This document shows positions 25,739 through 33,667 of a stretch of 64,000 bases of DNA, one piece after another. Numbering within the stretch: the stretch's first letter is position 1; every line of letters starts with the position of its first letter. Below the pieces are notes generated by a model that searched no databases, was not told where the DNA came from, and worked only from the letters and a program-made list of their open reading frames with translations. Source of the stretch: Gaiellasilicea sp963850995. GTDB lineage: Bacteria; Actinomycetota; Thermoleophilia; Gaiellales; Gaiellaceae. Made by a program: the position numbers and the translations under genes. Location of the stretch: positions 186,001 to 250,000 of the forward strand of contig CAWKNQ010000014.1 of NCBI GenBank assembly GCA_963850995.1, in the 5' to 3' direction.

Positions 25739-26452
25739 CTACAGGATGGGGCGGAGCAAGCCGCGGCCCGCGAAGCCGACCATCCGGTCGAGCGTCACGA
25801 CGTAGCGGCCGGCTGCGAAGGGGATGTCGCGGAGTGCCCAGATCGTCTCGGCGTTCACCCAGGCGGCCGAGCGCGCCCGGCGCACGTTCCACATCGCGAC
25901 GACGCTGTCGAGCTCGCCGAGTGCGTCGTCCGCCCAGCCCACGAGCCCCGTCGCCAGCTCGGTCCGGACCTGCGTCTCGGTCTCGGCGAGCAGCCCGTCG
26001 ATGAGGCGGAAGTCGGCGTGCTGTGGGCATCCTCGGACCGGAGTGACGCGGCGCGCCCGGCACGTCTCGACGAGCGCGAGCGGAAGGTCCCGGTTGATGT
26101 GTGCGTTCATCCCTGCGAGCGCAAACTGGATCGGCGCGACGCCGCGGCGCGACCGGGTCTCGAAAAGCGCCGCCCACGCGCGGGGCGGCCGCTTGGGGCC
26201 GAGCACGTGTGCGCGCAACGCGCGGAAGTAGAGATTCGCGAAGACGACGTCGAGCCAGCGTGTGAAGCGCGCGTCGGCGAACGACTCGGGCCGCACACGC
26301 TCGTCGACCGCCTCGGTCACAGCTCGGTACAGGCGCGTGAAGGCACGGATCCCGTCCCGTTCCGGCAGCGCGTGCTCGACCGCATGCAGCCGCTCGACGA
26401 CATCGGCGATGCGGGTCGGCAACGGGGCGCGGAGGACGTCGTCCAGGGCCAT
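25739..26452 (-). CDS. DUF5995 family protein, function unknown
   Basis: A 237-aa soluble protein with the features I associate with DUF5995: FTRLYRAVTEAVDER, RWLDVVFANLYFRALRAH, PIQFALAGMNAHINRDLP and a C-terminal AETIWALRDIP. The invariant NAHINRDLP block suggests a His-based active site, but no activity is known to me. It is divergent from prfA with 20 bases between the starts, so the two promoters overlap. Confidence 0.75.
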   Translation of the reverse strand: MALDDVLRAPLPTRIADVVERLHAVEHALPERDGIRAFTRLYRAVTEAVDERVRPESFADARFTRWLDVVFANLYFRALRAHVLGPKRPPRAWAALFETRSRRGVAPIQFALAGMNAHINRDLPLALVETCRARRVTPVRGCPQHADFRLIDGLLAETETQVRTELATGLVGWADDALGELDSVVAMWNVRRARSAAWVNAETIWALRDIPFAAGRYVVTLDRMVGFAGRGLLRPIL

Positions 26453-26460
26453 CGCTCCAC

Positions 26461-26466
26461 TACCCT
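26461..26466 (+). promoter_or_regulatory. -10 box of the prfA operon
   Basis: TACCCT, 6 nt before the GTG at 26473; lies between two divergent start codons 20 bases apart. Confidence 0.4.
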
Positions 26467-26472
26467 ACGACC

Positions 26473-27513
26473 GTGGCAGCCACGATCGAGAGCCTCGTCG
26501 ACGACCTCGAGCGCTCCTACACCGAGGTGCAGGAGCGAATGTCCGATCCGTCCGTCTACAACGACCGCCGGGAAGCGGCCCAGGTCGGCCGGCGCCTGAA
26601 GGAGCTGGAGACGCCGTATCGCCTCGCCCAGGAGTGGCGCGGCGCGCGCGACGACGTCGAGGCCGCACGCGACGATCCCGATCTGCGGGAGCTCGTCGCC
26701 GAGTCGGAGCAGCGGCTGGCCGAGCTCGAGGAAGAGCTGAAGCTCGCGCTCGTGGAGCGGGATCCGGCCGACCAGAAGGACGTGATCGTCGAGATCCGGT
26801 CGGGCGTGGGCGGCGACGAGGCTGCGATCTGGGCCGGCGACGTCCTTCGCATGCTCACCCGCTATGCCGAGAGCCGTGGTTTCAGGACCGAGCTGCTCTC
26901 GGCCAACGAGAGCGAGACCGGAGGCTTCAAGGAAGTCGTCTTCTCAGTCAAGGGTGACGGCGCCTACTCGGTCTTCAAGTACGAGGGCGGCACGCACCGC
27001 GTCCAGCGCGTGCCCGAGACCGAGTCGCAGGGCCGCATCCACACCTCGACCGCGACGGTCGCCGTCATGCCCGAGGTGGAGGAGATCGACGTCGAGCTGG
27101 ACGAGAACGATCTCAAGATCGACGTCTACCGCTCGACCGGCCCGGGCGGCCAGAGCGTGAACACGACCGACTCGGCTGTTCGGATCACGCACATGCCGAC
27201 CGGGATCGTCGTCGCGATGCAGGACGAGAAGTCGCAGCTCCAGAACAAGGCGAAGGCGCTCCGCGTGCTCCGCGCGCGTCTCTACGAGGCGGAGCGAGCG
27301 CGCCAGCAGGCCGAGCAGTCGGCGGCGCGGAAGTCGCAGATCGGCTCGGGCGAGCGCGCCGAGAAGATCCGCACGTACAACTATCCGGACAGCCGCGCCA
27401 CCGACCATCGCGTCAAGGTGACGGTGAACCTGGAGAAGGTGCTGCCGGGTGGTCTGGACGACTTCACCGAGGCGCTCCAGGCCGAGGACCGCCGGCGCGC
27501 GCTCGGGGCATGA
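26473..27513 (+). CDS. prfA: peptide chain release factor 1
   Basis: Releases peptides at UAA and UAG. It is 346 aa. The GGQ loop is in STGPGGQSVNTTDSAVRI and the stop-codon recognition tripeptide region in RVPETESQGRIHTS (PET where many RF1 have PAT). The N-terminal coiled coil and C-terminal domain are complete. GTG start at 26473. Followed with overlap by prmC, whose product methylates the GGQ glutamine. Confidence 0.95.
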   Translation: MAATIESLVDDLERSYTEVQERMSDPSVYNDRREAAQVGRRLKELETPYRLAQEWRGARDDVEAARDDPDLRELVAESEQRLAELEEELKLALVERDPADQKDVIVEIRSGVGGDEAAIWAGDVLRMLTRYAESRGFRTELLSANESETGGFKEVVFSVKGDGAYSVFKYEGGTHRVQRVPETESQGRIHTSTATVAVMPEVEEIDVELDENDLKIDVYRSTGPGGQSVNTTDSAVRITHMPTGIVVAMQDEKSQLQNKAKALRVLRARLYEAERARQQAEQSAARKSQIGSGERAEKIRTYNYPDSRATDHRVKVTVNLEKVLPGGLDDFTEALQAEDRRRALGA

Positions 27514-28334
27514 CCGTCGGTGAGGTGCTCCGGCAGGGGAAGGAGCAGCTCGACGATGTCTCGGAGACGGCACGGCTCGACGCCGAGCTCCTGCTCGCGC
27601 ACACGCTCGGCCGAGGGCGGATCGAGCTGTACACCGACCTCGACCGGCCTCTGAGCCCCGACGAGCTGGCCGACTACCGCGCGCTCGTCGCCCGCCGTGC
27701 GTCACGCGAGCCCGTCGCCTACATCCTCGGCGAGTGGGGCTTCCGGCGGCTCACGCTCGCGTGCGACCGGCGAGCGCTGATCCCGCGGCCGGAGACCGAG
27801 ATCGTCGTCGAGCGCGCTCTGGCGCACCTCGAAGGGATCGAGGCGCCGCGGGTGCTCGACGTCGGTACCGGCACGGGTGCCATCGCCCTCGCGATCGCCG
27901 ACGAGCATCCCGGTGCGAAGGTCACGGCGATCGACGTCTCGGCGGAAGCGCTCGCGCTCGCCCGCGAGAACGTCCGCCGCACCGGCATCGCGATCGAGCT
28001 GCTCGAGCACGACCTGCGCGAGGGACTGCCGGACGGGCCCTACGACCTCGTCGTCTCGAACCCGCCCTACGTCGAGCCCGAGGACCTGCCGACGCTGATG
28101 CCCGACGTGCGCGACTACGAGCCGCACGTGGCGCTGGTCGCCACCGGCGCCACCGACGCGGTCGCCAGAGCTGCGTTCGACGTGATCCGGCCCGGCGGCC
28201 GGCTCGTCGTCGAGGTGGGCGACGGCCGGGCTCTCGAGACGGCCGCGATGCTCGGTGAGCTCGGCTACACCGACGTCCGCGCGAGCCCGGACCTGACCGG
28301 GCGGGATCGGGTCGTCGAAGGACGCCGTGACTGA
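27510..28334 (+). CDS. prmC: release factor glutamine methyltransferase
   Basis: N5-glutamine methyltransferase acting on RF1/RF2. The 274-aa protein has an N-terminal helical domain, the SAM site LDVGTGTGAIALAIA and the catalytic NPPYVEPEDLP. ATGA overlap with prfA, the classic pair. It overlaps the next gene by 8 bases. Confidence 0.95.
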   Translation: MTVGEVLRQGKEQLDDVSETARLDAELLLAHTLGRGRIELYTDLDRPLSPDELADYRALVARRASREPVAYILGEWGFRRLTLACDRRALIPRPETEIVVERALAHLEGIEAPRVLDVGTGTGAIALAIADEHPGAKVTAIDVSAEALALARENVRRTGIAIELLEHDLREGLPDGPYDLVVSNPPYVEPEDLPTLMPDVRDYEPHVALVATGATDAVARAAFDVIRPGGRLVVEVGDGRALETAAMLGELGYTDVRASPDLTGRDRVVEGRRD

Positions 28335-28927
28335 CGTCGACGCCGCCGCCGCGGCGATCCGCGCCGGCCGGCTCGCCGTCGTGCCCACGGACACCGTCTA
28401 CGGCCTCGCGGCGAGCCCGTACTCCGAGGCCCCGGTGCGAGCGCTCTACCGCGCGAAGGGACGCGAGGAGCTGCAACCGACCGCGCTCGTCGCGGCCGAC
28501 CTCGAGCAGCTGCTCGAGTGCGTGCCGGAGCTGCTCGGCCGTGCGGGGACGATTGCCCGCGCACTGCTGCCCGGCCCGTACACGCTCGTGCTCGCGAACC
28601 CCGCTCGGCGCTTCCCGTGGCTGAACGGCGAGAGCCCTGAGACGATCGGCGTGCGCGTCCCCGACCTCCACGGGGTCGCGAAGGAGCTGCTCGACAGCGT
28701 CGGCGCAGTCGCGGCGACGAGCGCGAACCTGCCCGGGGGCCCCGACCCGCGCCGGGTCGAGGACGTACCCGAGCGGCTCCGCGCCGCCGCAGTCGTGCTG
28801 GACGGCGGCGAGCTGCCCGGCACCGCATCCACGGTGATCGACTTCACACGGCGCCGAGCCGCGCGTGCTCCGGGAGGGCGCCGCGCCGTCCGACGAGGCG
28901 CTCCGGCTCGTCGCGTCGGTGGTCTAG
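28327..28927 (+). CDS. L-threonylcarbamoyladenylate synthase (TsaC/Sua5, YrdC domain), one apparent frameshift
   Basis: Makes the threonylcarbamoyl-AMP used for the t6A tRNA modification. A single YrdC domain of about 199 aa: AAAIRAGRLAVVPTDTVYGLA, YRAKGREELQP and TSANLPGGPDP. After STVIDFT the frame breaks near 28850. Removing one base gives GAEPRVLREGAAPSDEALRL and a stop at 28927, the usual YrdC ending, 10 bases before glyA. In the uncorrected frame the protein would run to 29058 inside glyA with no family match. GTG start. Confidence 0.88.
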
Positions 28928-28930
28928 CAT
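28925..28930 (+). promoter_or_regulatory. -10 box of glyA
   Basis: TAGCAT, 7 nt before the ATG at 28938; the TAG is also the restored stop of the tsaC-like gene. Confidence 0.4.
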
Positions 28931-28937
28931 CAACCCG

Positions 28938-30224
28938 ATGGTCGCGTCACCGTCCTCGCTCGACCGGCTCCGCGCAGCCGGGCTCGCGGAAGCCGACCCC
29001 GAGATCGCCGACCTGCTCGAGCGCGAGCTGGAGCGGCAGCGAGGCCAGATCGAGCTGATCGCGTCGGAGAACTTCACCTGGCCGAGCGTGCTCGAGGCGG
29101 TCGGCTCCGTGCCCACGAACAAGTACGCCGAGGGCTATCCAGGACGCCGCTACTACGGCGGCTGCGAGGTCGTGGACGAGATCGAGCAGCTCGCGATCGA
29201 CCGCGCGAAGGAGCTCTTCGGCGCCGAGCACGCGAACGTGCAGCCGCACGCGGGCGCACAGGCGAACATGGCCGCGTACTTCGCGCTGCTCCAGCCGGGC
29301 GAGACGATCCTCGCCCTCCGGCTCGACCACGGCGGCCACCTCACACACGGGCTCAAGGTCAACTTCTCCGGCCGCCTCTACACGATCGCGCACTACGGCG
29401 TCTCGCGCGAGACCGACATGGTCGACTACGACGAGGTGCTCGCGCTCGCGAAAGAGCATCGGCCGCGTCTGATCGTCTGCGGCGGGTCGGCGTACCCGCG
29501 CACGGTCGACGCCGCCGAGTTCCGCCGGATCGCGGACGAGGTCGACGCCCTCCTGATGTGCGACATGGCGCACTTCTCCGGGCTCGTCGCCGCCGGCCTG
29601 CACCCGAACCCGGTCGAGCACTGTGACATCGTCACCTCGACCACGCACAAGACGCTCGCGGGGCCGCGCGCCGGCTTCGTCCTCTGCCGCGAGGAGCACG
29701 CGCAGGCGGTCGACCGCGCCGTCTTCCCGGGGATGCAGGGCGGCCCGCTCATGCACGCAATCGCGGCCAAGGCCGCGTGCTTCCGGATCGCGGCGACCGA
29801 AGCCTTCCGCTCCTACCAGGAGCAGGTGCGCGCGAACGCCGACGCGCTCTCCGACGAGTTGATCGCGAACAACCTCGACGTGCTCACGGGCGGCACCGAC
29901 ACCCATCTGCTCCAGCTCGACCTGCGCAGGACGGACTGGACGGGCAAGGACGCCGAGGAGCGGCTCGACGAGGTCAAGTTGACGGTGAACCGGAACACGG
30001 TGCCGTTCGACGAGCGGCCTCCGACCGTGGCCTCGGGCGTCCGCATCGGCACGCCCGCCGCGACGATGCGCGGCTTCGACGAGGAGGACTTCCGCGAGGT
30101 CGGCCGGATCATCGCCGGCGCGCTCGCCGACGGGGACGTGAACGAGCTCGCCGGCCGCGCCGAGGCGCTCTGCGCGAAGCGGCCCCTCTATCCGGGCTTC
30201 CGCGGCTACGCCGCCTACGCATGA
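28938..30224 (+). CDS. glyA: serine hydroxymethyltransferase
   Basis: Interconverts serine and glycine, charging tetrahydrofolate with a one-carbon unit. It is 428 aa. The PLP Lys is in VTSTTHKTLAGPRAG, the N-terminal folate/active-site block in LIASENFTWPSVLEAVGS and the C-terminal segment in GVRIGTPAATMRGF. Complete. The ATGA at its end starts a 24-codon reading frame (30221-30295) that precedes the upp leader. Confidence 0.95.
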   Translation: MVASPSSLDRLRAAGLAEADPEIADLLERELERQRGQIELIASENFTWPSVLEAVGSVPTNKYAEGYPGRRYYGGCEVVDEIEQLAIDRAKELFGAEHANVQPHAGAQANMAAYFALLQPGETILALRLDHGGHLTHGLKVNFSGRLYTIAHYGVSRETDMVDYDEVLALAKEHRPRLIVCGGSAYPRTVDAAEFRRIADEVDALLMCDMAHFSGLVAAGLHPNPVEHCDIVTSTTHKTLAGPRAGFVLCREEHAQAVDRAVFPGMQGGPLMHAIAAKAACFRIAATEAFRSYQEQVRANADALSDELIANNLDVLTGGTDTHLLQLDLRRTDWTGKDAEERLDEVKLTVNRNTVPFDERPPTVASGVRIGTPAATMRGFDEEDFREVGRIIAGALADGDVNELAGRAEALCAKRPLYPGFRGYAAYA

Positions 30225-30295
30225 GCGTCGTGACGGGTTTCCGCGTTCCTGGCGTGTCGCTGACGGTGCCCGGCCGGAGAGGACAGTATGAGTAA
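30221..30295 (+). other. possible 24-aa leader peptide upstream of upp
   Basis: ATG overlapping the glyA stop, encoding MSVVTGFRVPGVSLTVPGRR plus GQYE, then TAA. A second small frame (30288-30395, 35 codons) overlaps its end and itself overlaps the proposed upp start as CTGA. Coding value is unproven; translation through here would disturb the 22-bp leader hairpin. Confidence 0.25.
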
Positions 30296-30361
30296 TACGG
30301 ACTCGGAGAGCCGGGTGCCGTCAGCGGCGCGAGGCGACGGTGGAGCCGGGCTCCGCCCGGC
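30253..30361 (+). ncRNA. structured leader RNA upstream of upp
   Basis: Arms 30253-30274 and 30310-30331 pair over 22 bp (four G-U pairs, no mismatch). The 35-nt loop contains four GGA triplets and an inner GTAT/ATAC stem. A second hairpin (GCCGGGC 30345-30351, loop TCC, GCCCGGC 30355-30361) follows, 30 nt before the upp start. It matches no riboswitch class I can recall. Confidence 0.5.
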
Positions 30362-30391
30362 GGGAACCGCGCCGGCCAGGAGCGCGGCAAG

Positions 30392-31012
30392 CTGACGCAC
30401 GTCGAGCACCCGCTGGTCCAGCACAAGCTCTCGTACCTGCGCGACCAGGAGACGCCGACCGTCCACTTCCGCAAGCTCGTGAACGAGGTCACGCTGCTGC
30501 TCACGTACGAGGCGACGAAGGACTTCCCCACCGAGCCCGTCGAGATCGAGACACCGCTCGAGCGGATGCACGCACAGCGGATCTCCGGGAAGAAGGTCGC
30601 GGTCTGCCCGGTCCTGCGGGCCGGGCTCGGCATGCTCGAGGGCGTGCTCTCGCTGATCTCGAGCGCGCGCGTCGGCTTCATCGGCCTCTACCGCGACGAG
30701 GAGACGCTGCAGCCGGTCGAGTACTACGTGAAGCTCCCGGAGGACCTGAACGAGCGCGACGCGCTCGTGCTCGATCCGATGCTCGCGACGGGGAACTCGA
30801 GCGCCGCCGCGATCGCCGCGGTGAAGGCGGCCGGCGCCCGCTCGGTGACGCTCGTCTGCCTCGTCGCCGCCCCGACCGGGATCGAGCGCGTGCACGAGGA
30901 GCACCCCGACGTCCACATCGTCTGCGCGGCGATCGACCGCGAGCTGAACGAGAAGGGGTTCATCGTGCCGGGCCTGGGCGACGCAGGCGACCGGCTCTAC
31001 GGAACGAAGTAA
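30392..31012 (+). CDS. upp: uracil phosphoribosyltransferase
   Basis: Pyrimidine salvage, uracil plus PRPP to UMP. Family N-terminus LTHVEHPLVQHKLSYLRDQE begins at 30392 and the protein runs to GLGDAGDRLYGTK. The PRPP loop is LDPMLATGNSSAAAI. No ATG, GTG or TTG lies in frame upstream, so the start is either the CTG at 30392 (AGGAG 7 nt before it) or is hidden by a sequence error. A GTG at 30479 would remove 29 conserved residues. About 206 aa, normal length. It precedes wecA by 6 bases. Confidence 0.88.
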   Translation: MTHVEHPLVQHKLSYLRDQETPTVHFRKLVNEVTLLLTYEATKDFPTEPVEIETPLERMHAQRISGKKVAVCPVLRAGLGMLEGVLSLISSARVGFIGLYRDEETLQPVEYYVKLPEDLNERDALVLDPMLATGNSSAAAIAAVKAAGARSVTLVCLVAAPTGIERVHEEHPDVHIVCAAIDRELNEKGFIVPGLGDAGDRLYGTK

Positions 31013-31018
31013 CGCGGG

Positions 31019-32134
31019 ATGGACGCGCTTCGGGAGAACCCCGAGGTCATCTACGGCGCGGTACTCGCGTTCCTGATCGTGATCCTGCTCACCCCGGCCG
31101 TCGGGGGGATGGCGCGCCTGCTCGGCGTCGTCGACAGGCCCGAGGCGCGGCGCCTGAACCGGAACCCGATCCCGCGCCTCGGCGGGCTCGCGATCTTCTT
31201 CGGCATCTTCGTGCCGGCGCTCGCGTTCCTCGAGCTCGGCCCGGAGACGCGGGGCGTCCTCCTCGGCGCGGCGGTGGCGACCGTGGTCGGCGCCGTCGAC
31301 GACTTCCGCGGGCTCGCGCCCGGGTGGAAGCTCGCAGGGCAGGTCCTGGCCGCGGCGATCCCACCCTTCTTCGGCGTCTGGATCGACCACTTCACGTTCC
31401 CGTTCCTCGGGCCGGTCGACCTGCCCGCAGCGGTCGGCGTGCCGCTGACGATGATCTGGATCGTCGCCGTGATGAACATGGTCAACTTCCTCGACGGCAT
31501 GGATGGCCTTGCGGCCGGTGTTTGCGGGATCGCAGGCGTGACCTTCGCGGTGCTCTCGCTCTCCCTCGGAAAGATCGACCCCGCGATCCTCTCCGCGATC
31601 GTCGCGGGCGCCTGCATCGGCTTCCTGCGCCACAACTTCTTCCCGGCTCGGATCTTCATGGGCGACTCGGGTGCGCTCGTGCTCGGCTTCCTCCTCGCGG
31701 CGCTCTCCGTGCAGGGGCTCCTGAAGACGGCGTCGACGGTCGTCCTGCTCCTGCCTCTGCTCGTGCTGGCCGTGCCGATCCTCGACACGTCCTTCGTCGT
31801 CGCGCGGAGGCTCAAGCACGGGCAGCCGCTGGCGGAGCCGGACCAGGCGCACCTGCACTTCCGCTTCCTCAGACGCGGCTTCTCGCAGCGGCGAGCCGCG
31901 GTGACGATGTGGGCGTGGTGCGCCGCGCTCGCGGGCGCCGCGCTCGCGACGCGGTTCATCCCCTTCCGAAAGGGGGGCGAATGGCATCTCTGGGAGACGG
32001 TCGCCGTCAGCGGGATCGCGCTCGCCGCGCTCGCCTTCTCCGCGTACGTCGTCTATCTGCTCGAGATCCTCAAGTTCAACTCGCGCGCCCCGCGCCGCAC
32101 GCTCGACCGCGCCGACGAGCGCCGCTCCGCCTAG
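31019..32134 (+). CDS. undecaprenyl-phosphate GlcNAc-1-phosphate transferase-like (MraY/WecA/TagO family)
   Basis: A polytopic membrane glycosyl-1-phosphate transferase that starts a cell-surface polymer on undecaprenyl phosphate. It is 371 aa with about ten helices. The acidic motifs are VGAVDDFRGLAPG, NMVNFLDGMDGLAAG and ARIFMGDSGALVLG, plus the cytoplasmic HLHFRFLRRGFSQR His motif of the WecA branch. The ATG at 31020 or an upstream GTG-like codon starts it. The final TAG stop lies in the CTAG of MITE copy 2, so the C-terminus may have been shortened by the insertion. Confidence 0.9.
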   Translation: MDALRENPEVIYGAVLAFLIVILLTPAVGGMARLLGVVDRPEARRLNRNPIPRLGGLAIFFGIFVPALAFLELGPETRGVLLGAAVATVVGAVDDFRGLAPGWKLAGQVLAAAIPPFFGVWIDHFTFPFLGPVDLPAAVGVPLTMIWIVAVMNMVNFLDGMDGLAAGVCGIAGVTFAVLSLSLGKIDPAILSAIVAGACIGFLRHNFFPARIFMGDSGALVLGFLLAALSVQGLLKTASTVVLLLPLLVLAVPILDTSFVVARRLKHGQPLAEPDQAHLHFRFLRRGFSQRRAAVTMWAWCAALAGAALATRFIPFRKGGEWHLWETVAVSGIALAALAFSAYVVYLLEILKFNSRAPRRTLDRADERRSA

Positions 32135-32299
32135 ATGTTTGACCGGTAATCGGCGTGCTTGCGGGGGCGATCCAGACCAAGCCGTAGGCCGCACTCGGTC
32201 GCAGCCAAGGCTGGGTGCCTTGGCAAGGCCGAGGGTGGCCTGCGGCGCCGCGTCTGGGTCGTCATCCGCGAGTGCGGTGATTGCCGGTCAATCATCTAG
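32131..32299 (+). mobile_element. 169-bp palindromic MITE, copy 2
   Basis: Same length and nearly the same sequence as 12608-12776, bounded by CTAG, in the same orientation. It provides the stop codon of the wecA-like gene on the left and of the hydrolase gene (TGA at 32292-32294, minus strand) on the right. Confidence 0.85.
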
Positions 32300-32993
32300 C
32301 GCGTTCGAGGAACGCCATGAGCGCCTCGTTGAAGCCGGGCGCGCGCTGGGCTGCGTGACCCGCGCCGGCGACGACGACTCGCTCCGCCGCAAGCTCCCGC
32401 TCGAGCGCGTCGCAGATCGCGTCGAAGGCGGGATGGTGGCCGCCGGAGACGACGAGCTTCGGGAACGGGAGCGCGCGCAGCTCGTCGAGCGGAATCTCCG
32501 CCTCCCAAGGACCGCGCTCGGCCATCAGGATCCGCGCCCCTCGCTCGACGTCGTTCGGGAGCGGAGAGGGCGGCTGCCAGGCCGAGCCGACCGCGCGAAG
32601 GAACGCCCGCAGGAACGCCTCCGGCTCGCGTGGGCCGTTACGCCAGAGCTCGATCGCACCGGCGGCGAAGGCGTCGGCCGCCGGGTCGCCGGCCGCGACG
32701 CGAGTCGCCGGCGGCTCGATCACCGTCAGCGACCCCAACTCGGGGTACTGCGCCGCCGCGAGCAGGCAGACGACGCCGCCGTAGGAGTGGCCGCAGAGAT
32801 GGTCGCCGGGGCGGAGCCGCTCGACGAGCCAGTCCGCGTCGGCCTCGAAGTCGACCCGCTCGACGGGTGGGCCGGGCGGGAAACCCGGCCGGTCCGGCAC
32901 GTCGAGCTCGTAGCGCTCGCCGAGCGGGAGCTGCGCGCCCCAGGTCGCCGCACCGTTGCCGACGGAGCCGTGAACGAGCACGAGCCGCTCCAT
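32292..32993 (-). CDS. alpha/beta hydrolase
   Basis: A 233-aa serine hydrolase fold: oxyanion HGSVGNGAATW, nucleophile elbow LCGHSYGGVV and catalytic His in VVVAGAGHAAQRAP; the Asp is probably in the region before GGHHPAFDA. Substrate unknown. I place the start at ATG 32993 (MERLVLVHG), because TACGAT lies exactly 6 nt upstream as in other leaderless genes here; a TTG at 33008 would add five residues. The last codons and stop come from the MITE. Confidence 0.85.
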   Translation of the reverse strand: MERLVLVHGSVGNGAATWGAQLPLGERYELDVPDRPGFPPGPPVERVDFEADADWLVERLRPGDHLCGHSYGGVVCLLAAAQYPELGSLTVIEPPATRVAAGDPAADAFAAGAIELWRNGPREPEAFLRAFLRAVGSAWQPPSPLPNDVERGARILMAERGPWEAEIPLDELRALPFPKLVVSGGHHPAFDAICDALERELAAERVVVAGAGHAAQRAPGFNEALMAFLERAR

Positions 32994-32999
32994 CTTCGC

Positions 33000-33005
33000 A
33001 TCGTA
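33000..33005 (-). promoter_or_regulatory. -10 box of hydrolase gene
   Basis: TACGAT on the minus strand, 6 nt before the ATG at 32993. Confidence 0.4.
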
Positions 33006-33012
33006 CAAAGTC

Positions 33013-33042
33013 GGCGGTTTTCCCTGAAAGTAGGCGGTTTTC
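33013..33042 (+). promoter_or_regulatory. paired direct repeats in the hydrolase/atp divergent promoter
   Basis: GGCGGTTTTC occurs at 33013-33022 and again at 33033-33042, exactly 20 bp apart (two helical turns), between two divergent -10 boxes. Spacing suggests a tandem regulator site controlling ATP synthase and/or hydrolase transcription. Confidence 0.45.
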
Positions 33043-33061
33043 GGTTGTCACAAGCTCCTGC

Positions 33062-33067
33062 TATGCT
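33062..33067 (+). promoter_or_regulatory. -10 box of the ATP synthase operon
   Basis: TATGCT, 10 nt before the ATG at 33078. It overlaps an earlier in-frame ATG at 33063, which argues that 33078 is the true start. Confidence 0.45.
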
Positions 33068-33077
33068 CGCCCCGCAA

Positions 33078-33278
33078 ATGGAGCCGCAGCCGACCCCGAA
33101 GCTCAGCCTCGCCGGCGCGGGCTCCGTCCTGATCGGGGCGACGCTGGCCGTAATTGCGGTCGCGATCTTCGTCGGCTGGCTCTTCGGCTCGGCCGCCTGG
33201 GGCTTCCTGGTCGGCACGATCCTGGGCATCCCGTTCGGCGTGTTTATGACGTACAAGCGTTACGGGCACGCGCTCTGA
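33078..33278 (+). CDS. AtpZ/AtpI-like small membrane protein, first gene of atp operon
   Basis: A 66-aa protein MEPQPTPKLSLAGAGSVLIG with two transmembrane helices separated by a tight GSA turn (ATLAVIAVAIFVGWLFGSA and WGFLVGTILGIPFGVFMTY) and a basic end. It resembles the AtpZ/AtpR-type accessory proteins found before AtpI; a role in Fo assembly or Mg/Ca transport is suggested for that group. Its stop overlaps the next ATG (TGATG). Confidence 0.65.
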   Translation: MEPQPTPKLSLAGAGSVLIGATLAVIAVAIFVGWLFGSAAWGFLVGTILGIPFGVFMTYKRYGHAL

Positions 33279-33667
33279 TGGCCGGTGCCTTCGCCACCCC
33301 GCGGCCGCTGCCGAACCAGACGCTGCCGCTCCTAGCCGGCGCGGCCGTGATCGTGCTCGCGTTGCCGGTCTTCATCGCCGCCGGCTGGGACGTACGCGGC
33401 TGGGTGGTCGGCGCGACGCTCTGGGCGGGATCCCGTGCCTTCGCGGCGGTATTGACGCACCTGCGCCGGGGCATGAGTAACCTCGCCGGCTCAAGCGTGA
33501 TCGGCTTCGGGATGACCTTTCGCGCGCTCGCGGTGATGGTGGTCGTCATCGCGCTCGCGGCTACGGACGCGCGCCTCGCGCTCGCGGCCACGCTCGTGTA
33601 CGCGCTCGCCTACACGTTCGAGCTCGTCGTCGCGCTCGCCCTCTACTTCTCGGGGGAGCCGGCGTGA
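33278..33667 (+). CDS. ATP synthase subunit I-like membrane protein
   Basis: A 129-aa protein with four predicted transmembrane helices (about 18-38, 42-60, 75-95 and 100-122). Its size, topology and position directly before atpB match AtpI, the c-ring assembly factor, although sequence similarity to AtpI is weak by eye. Overlaps atpB by four bases (GTGA). Confidence 0.6.
   Translation: MAGAFATPRPLPNQTLPLLAGAAVIVLALPVFIAAGWDVRGWVVGATLWAGSRAFAAVLTHLRRGMSNLAGSSVIGFGMTFRALAVMVVVIALAATDARLALAATLVYALAYTFELVVALALYFSGEPA

Noticed and set aside
30253..30361. PyrR-binding attenuator of pyrimidine genes
   Set aside because: A CCGGAGAGG segment loosely recalls the PyrR loop, but the rest of the consensus and a pyr operon context are missing.
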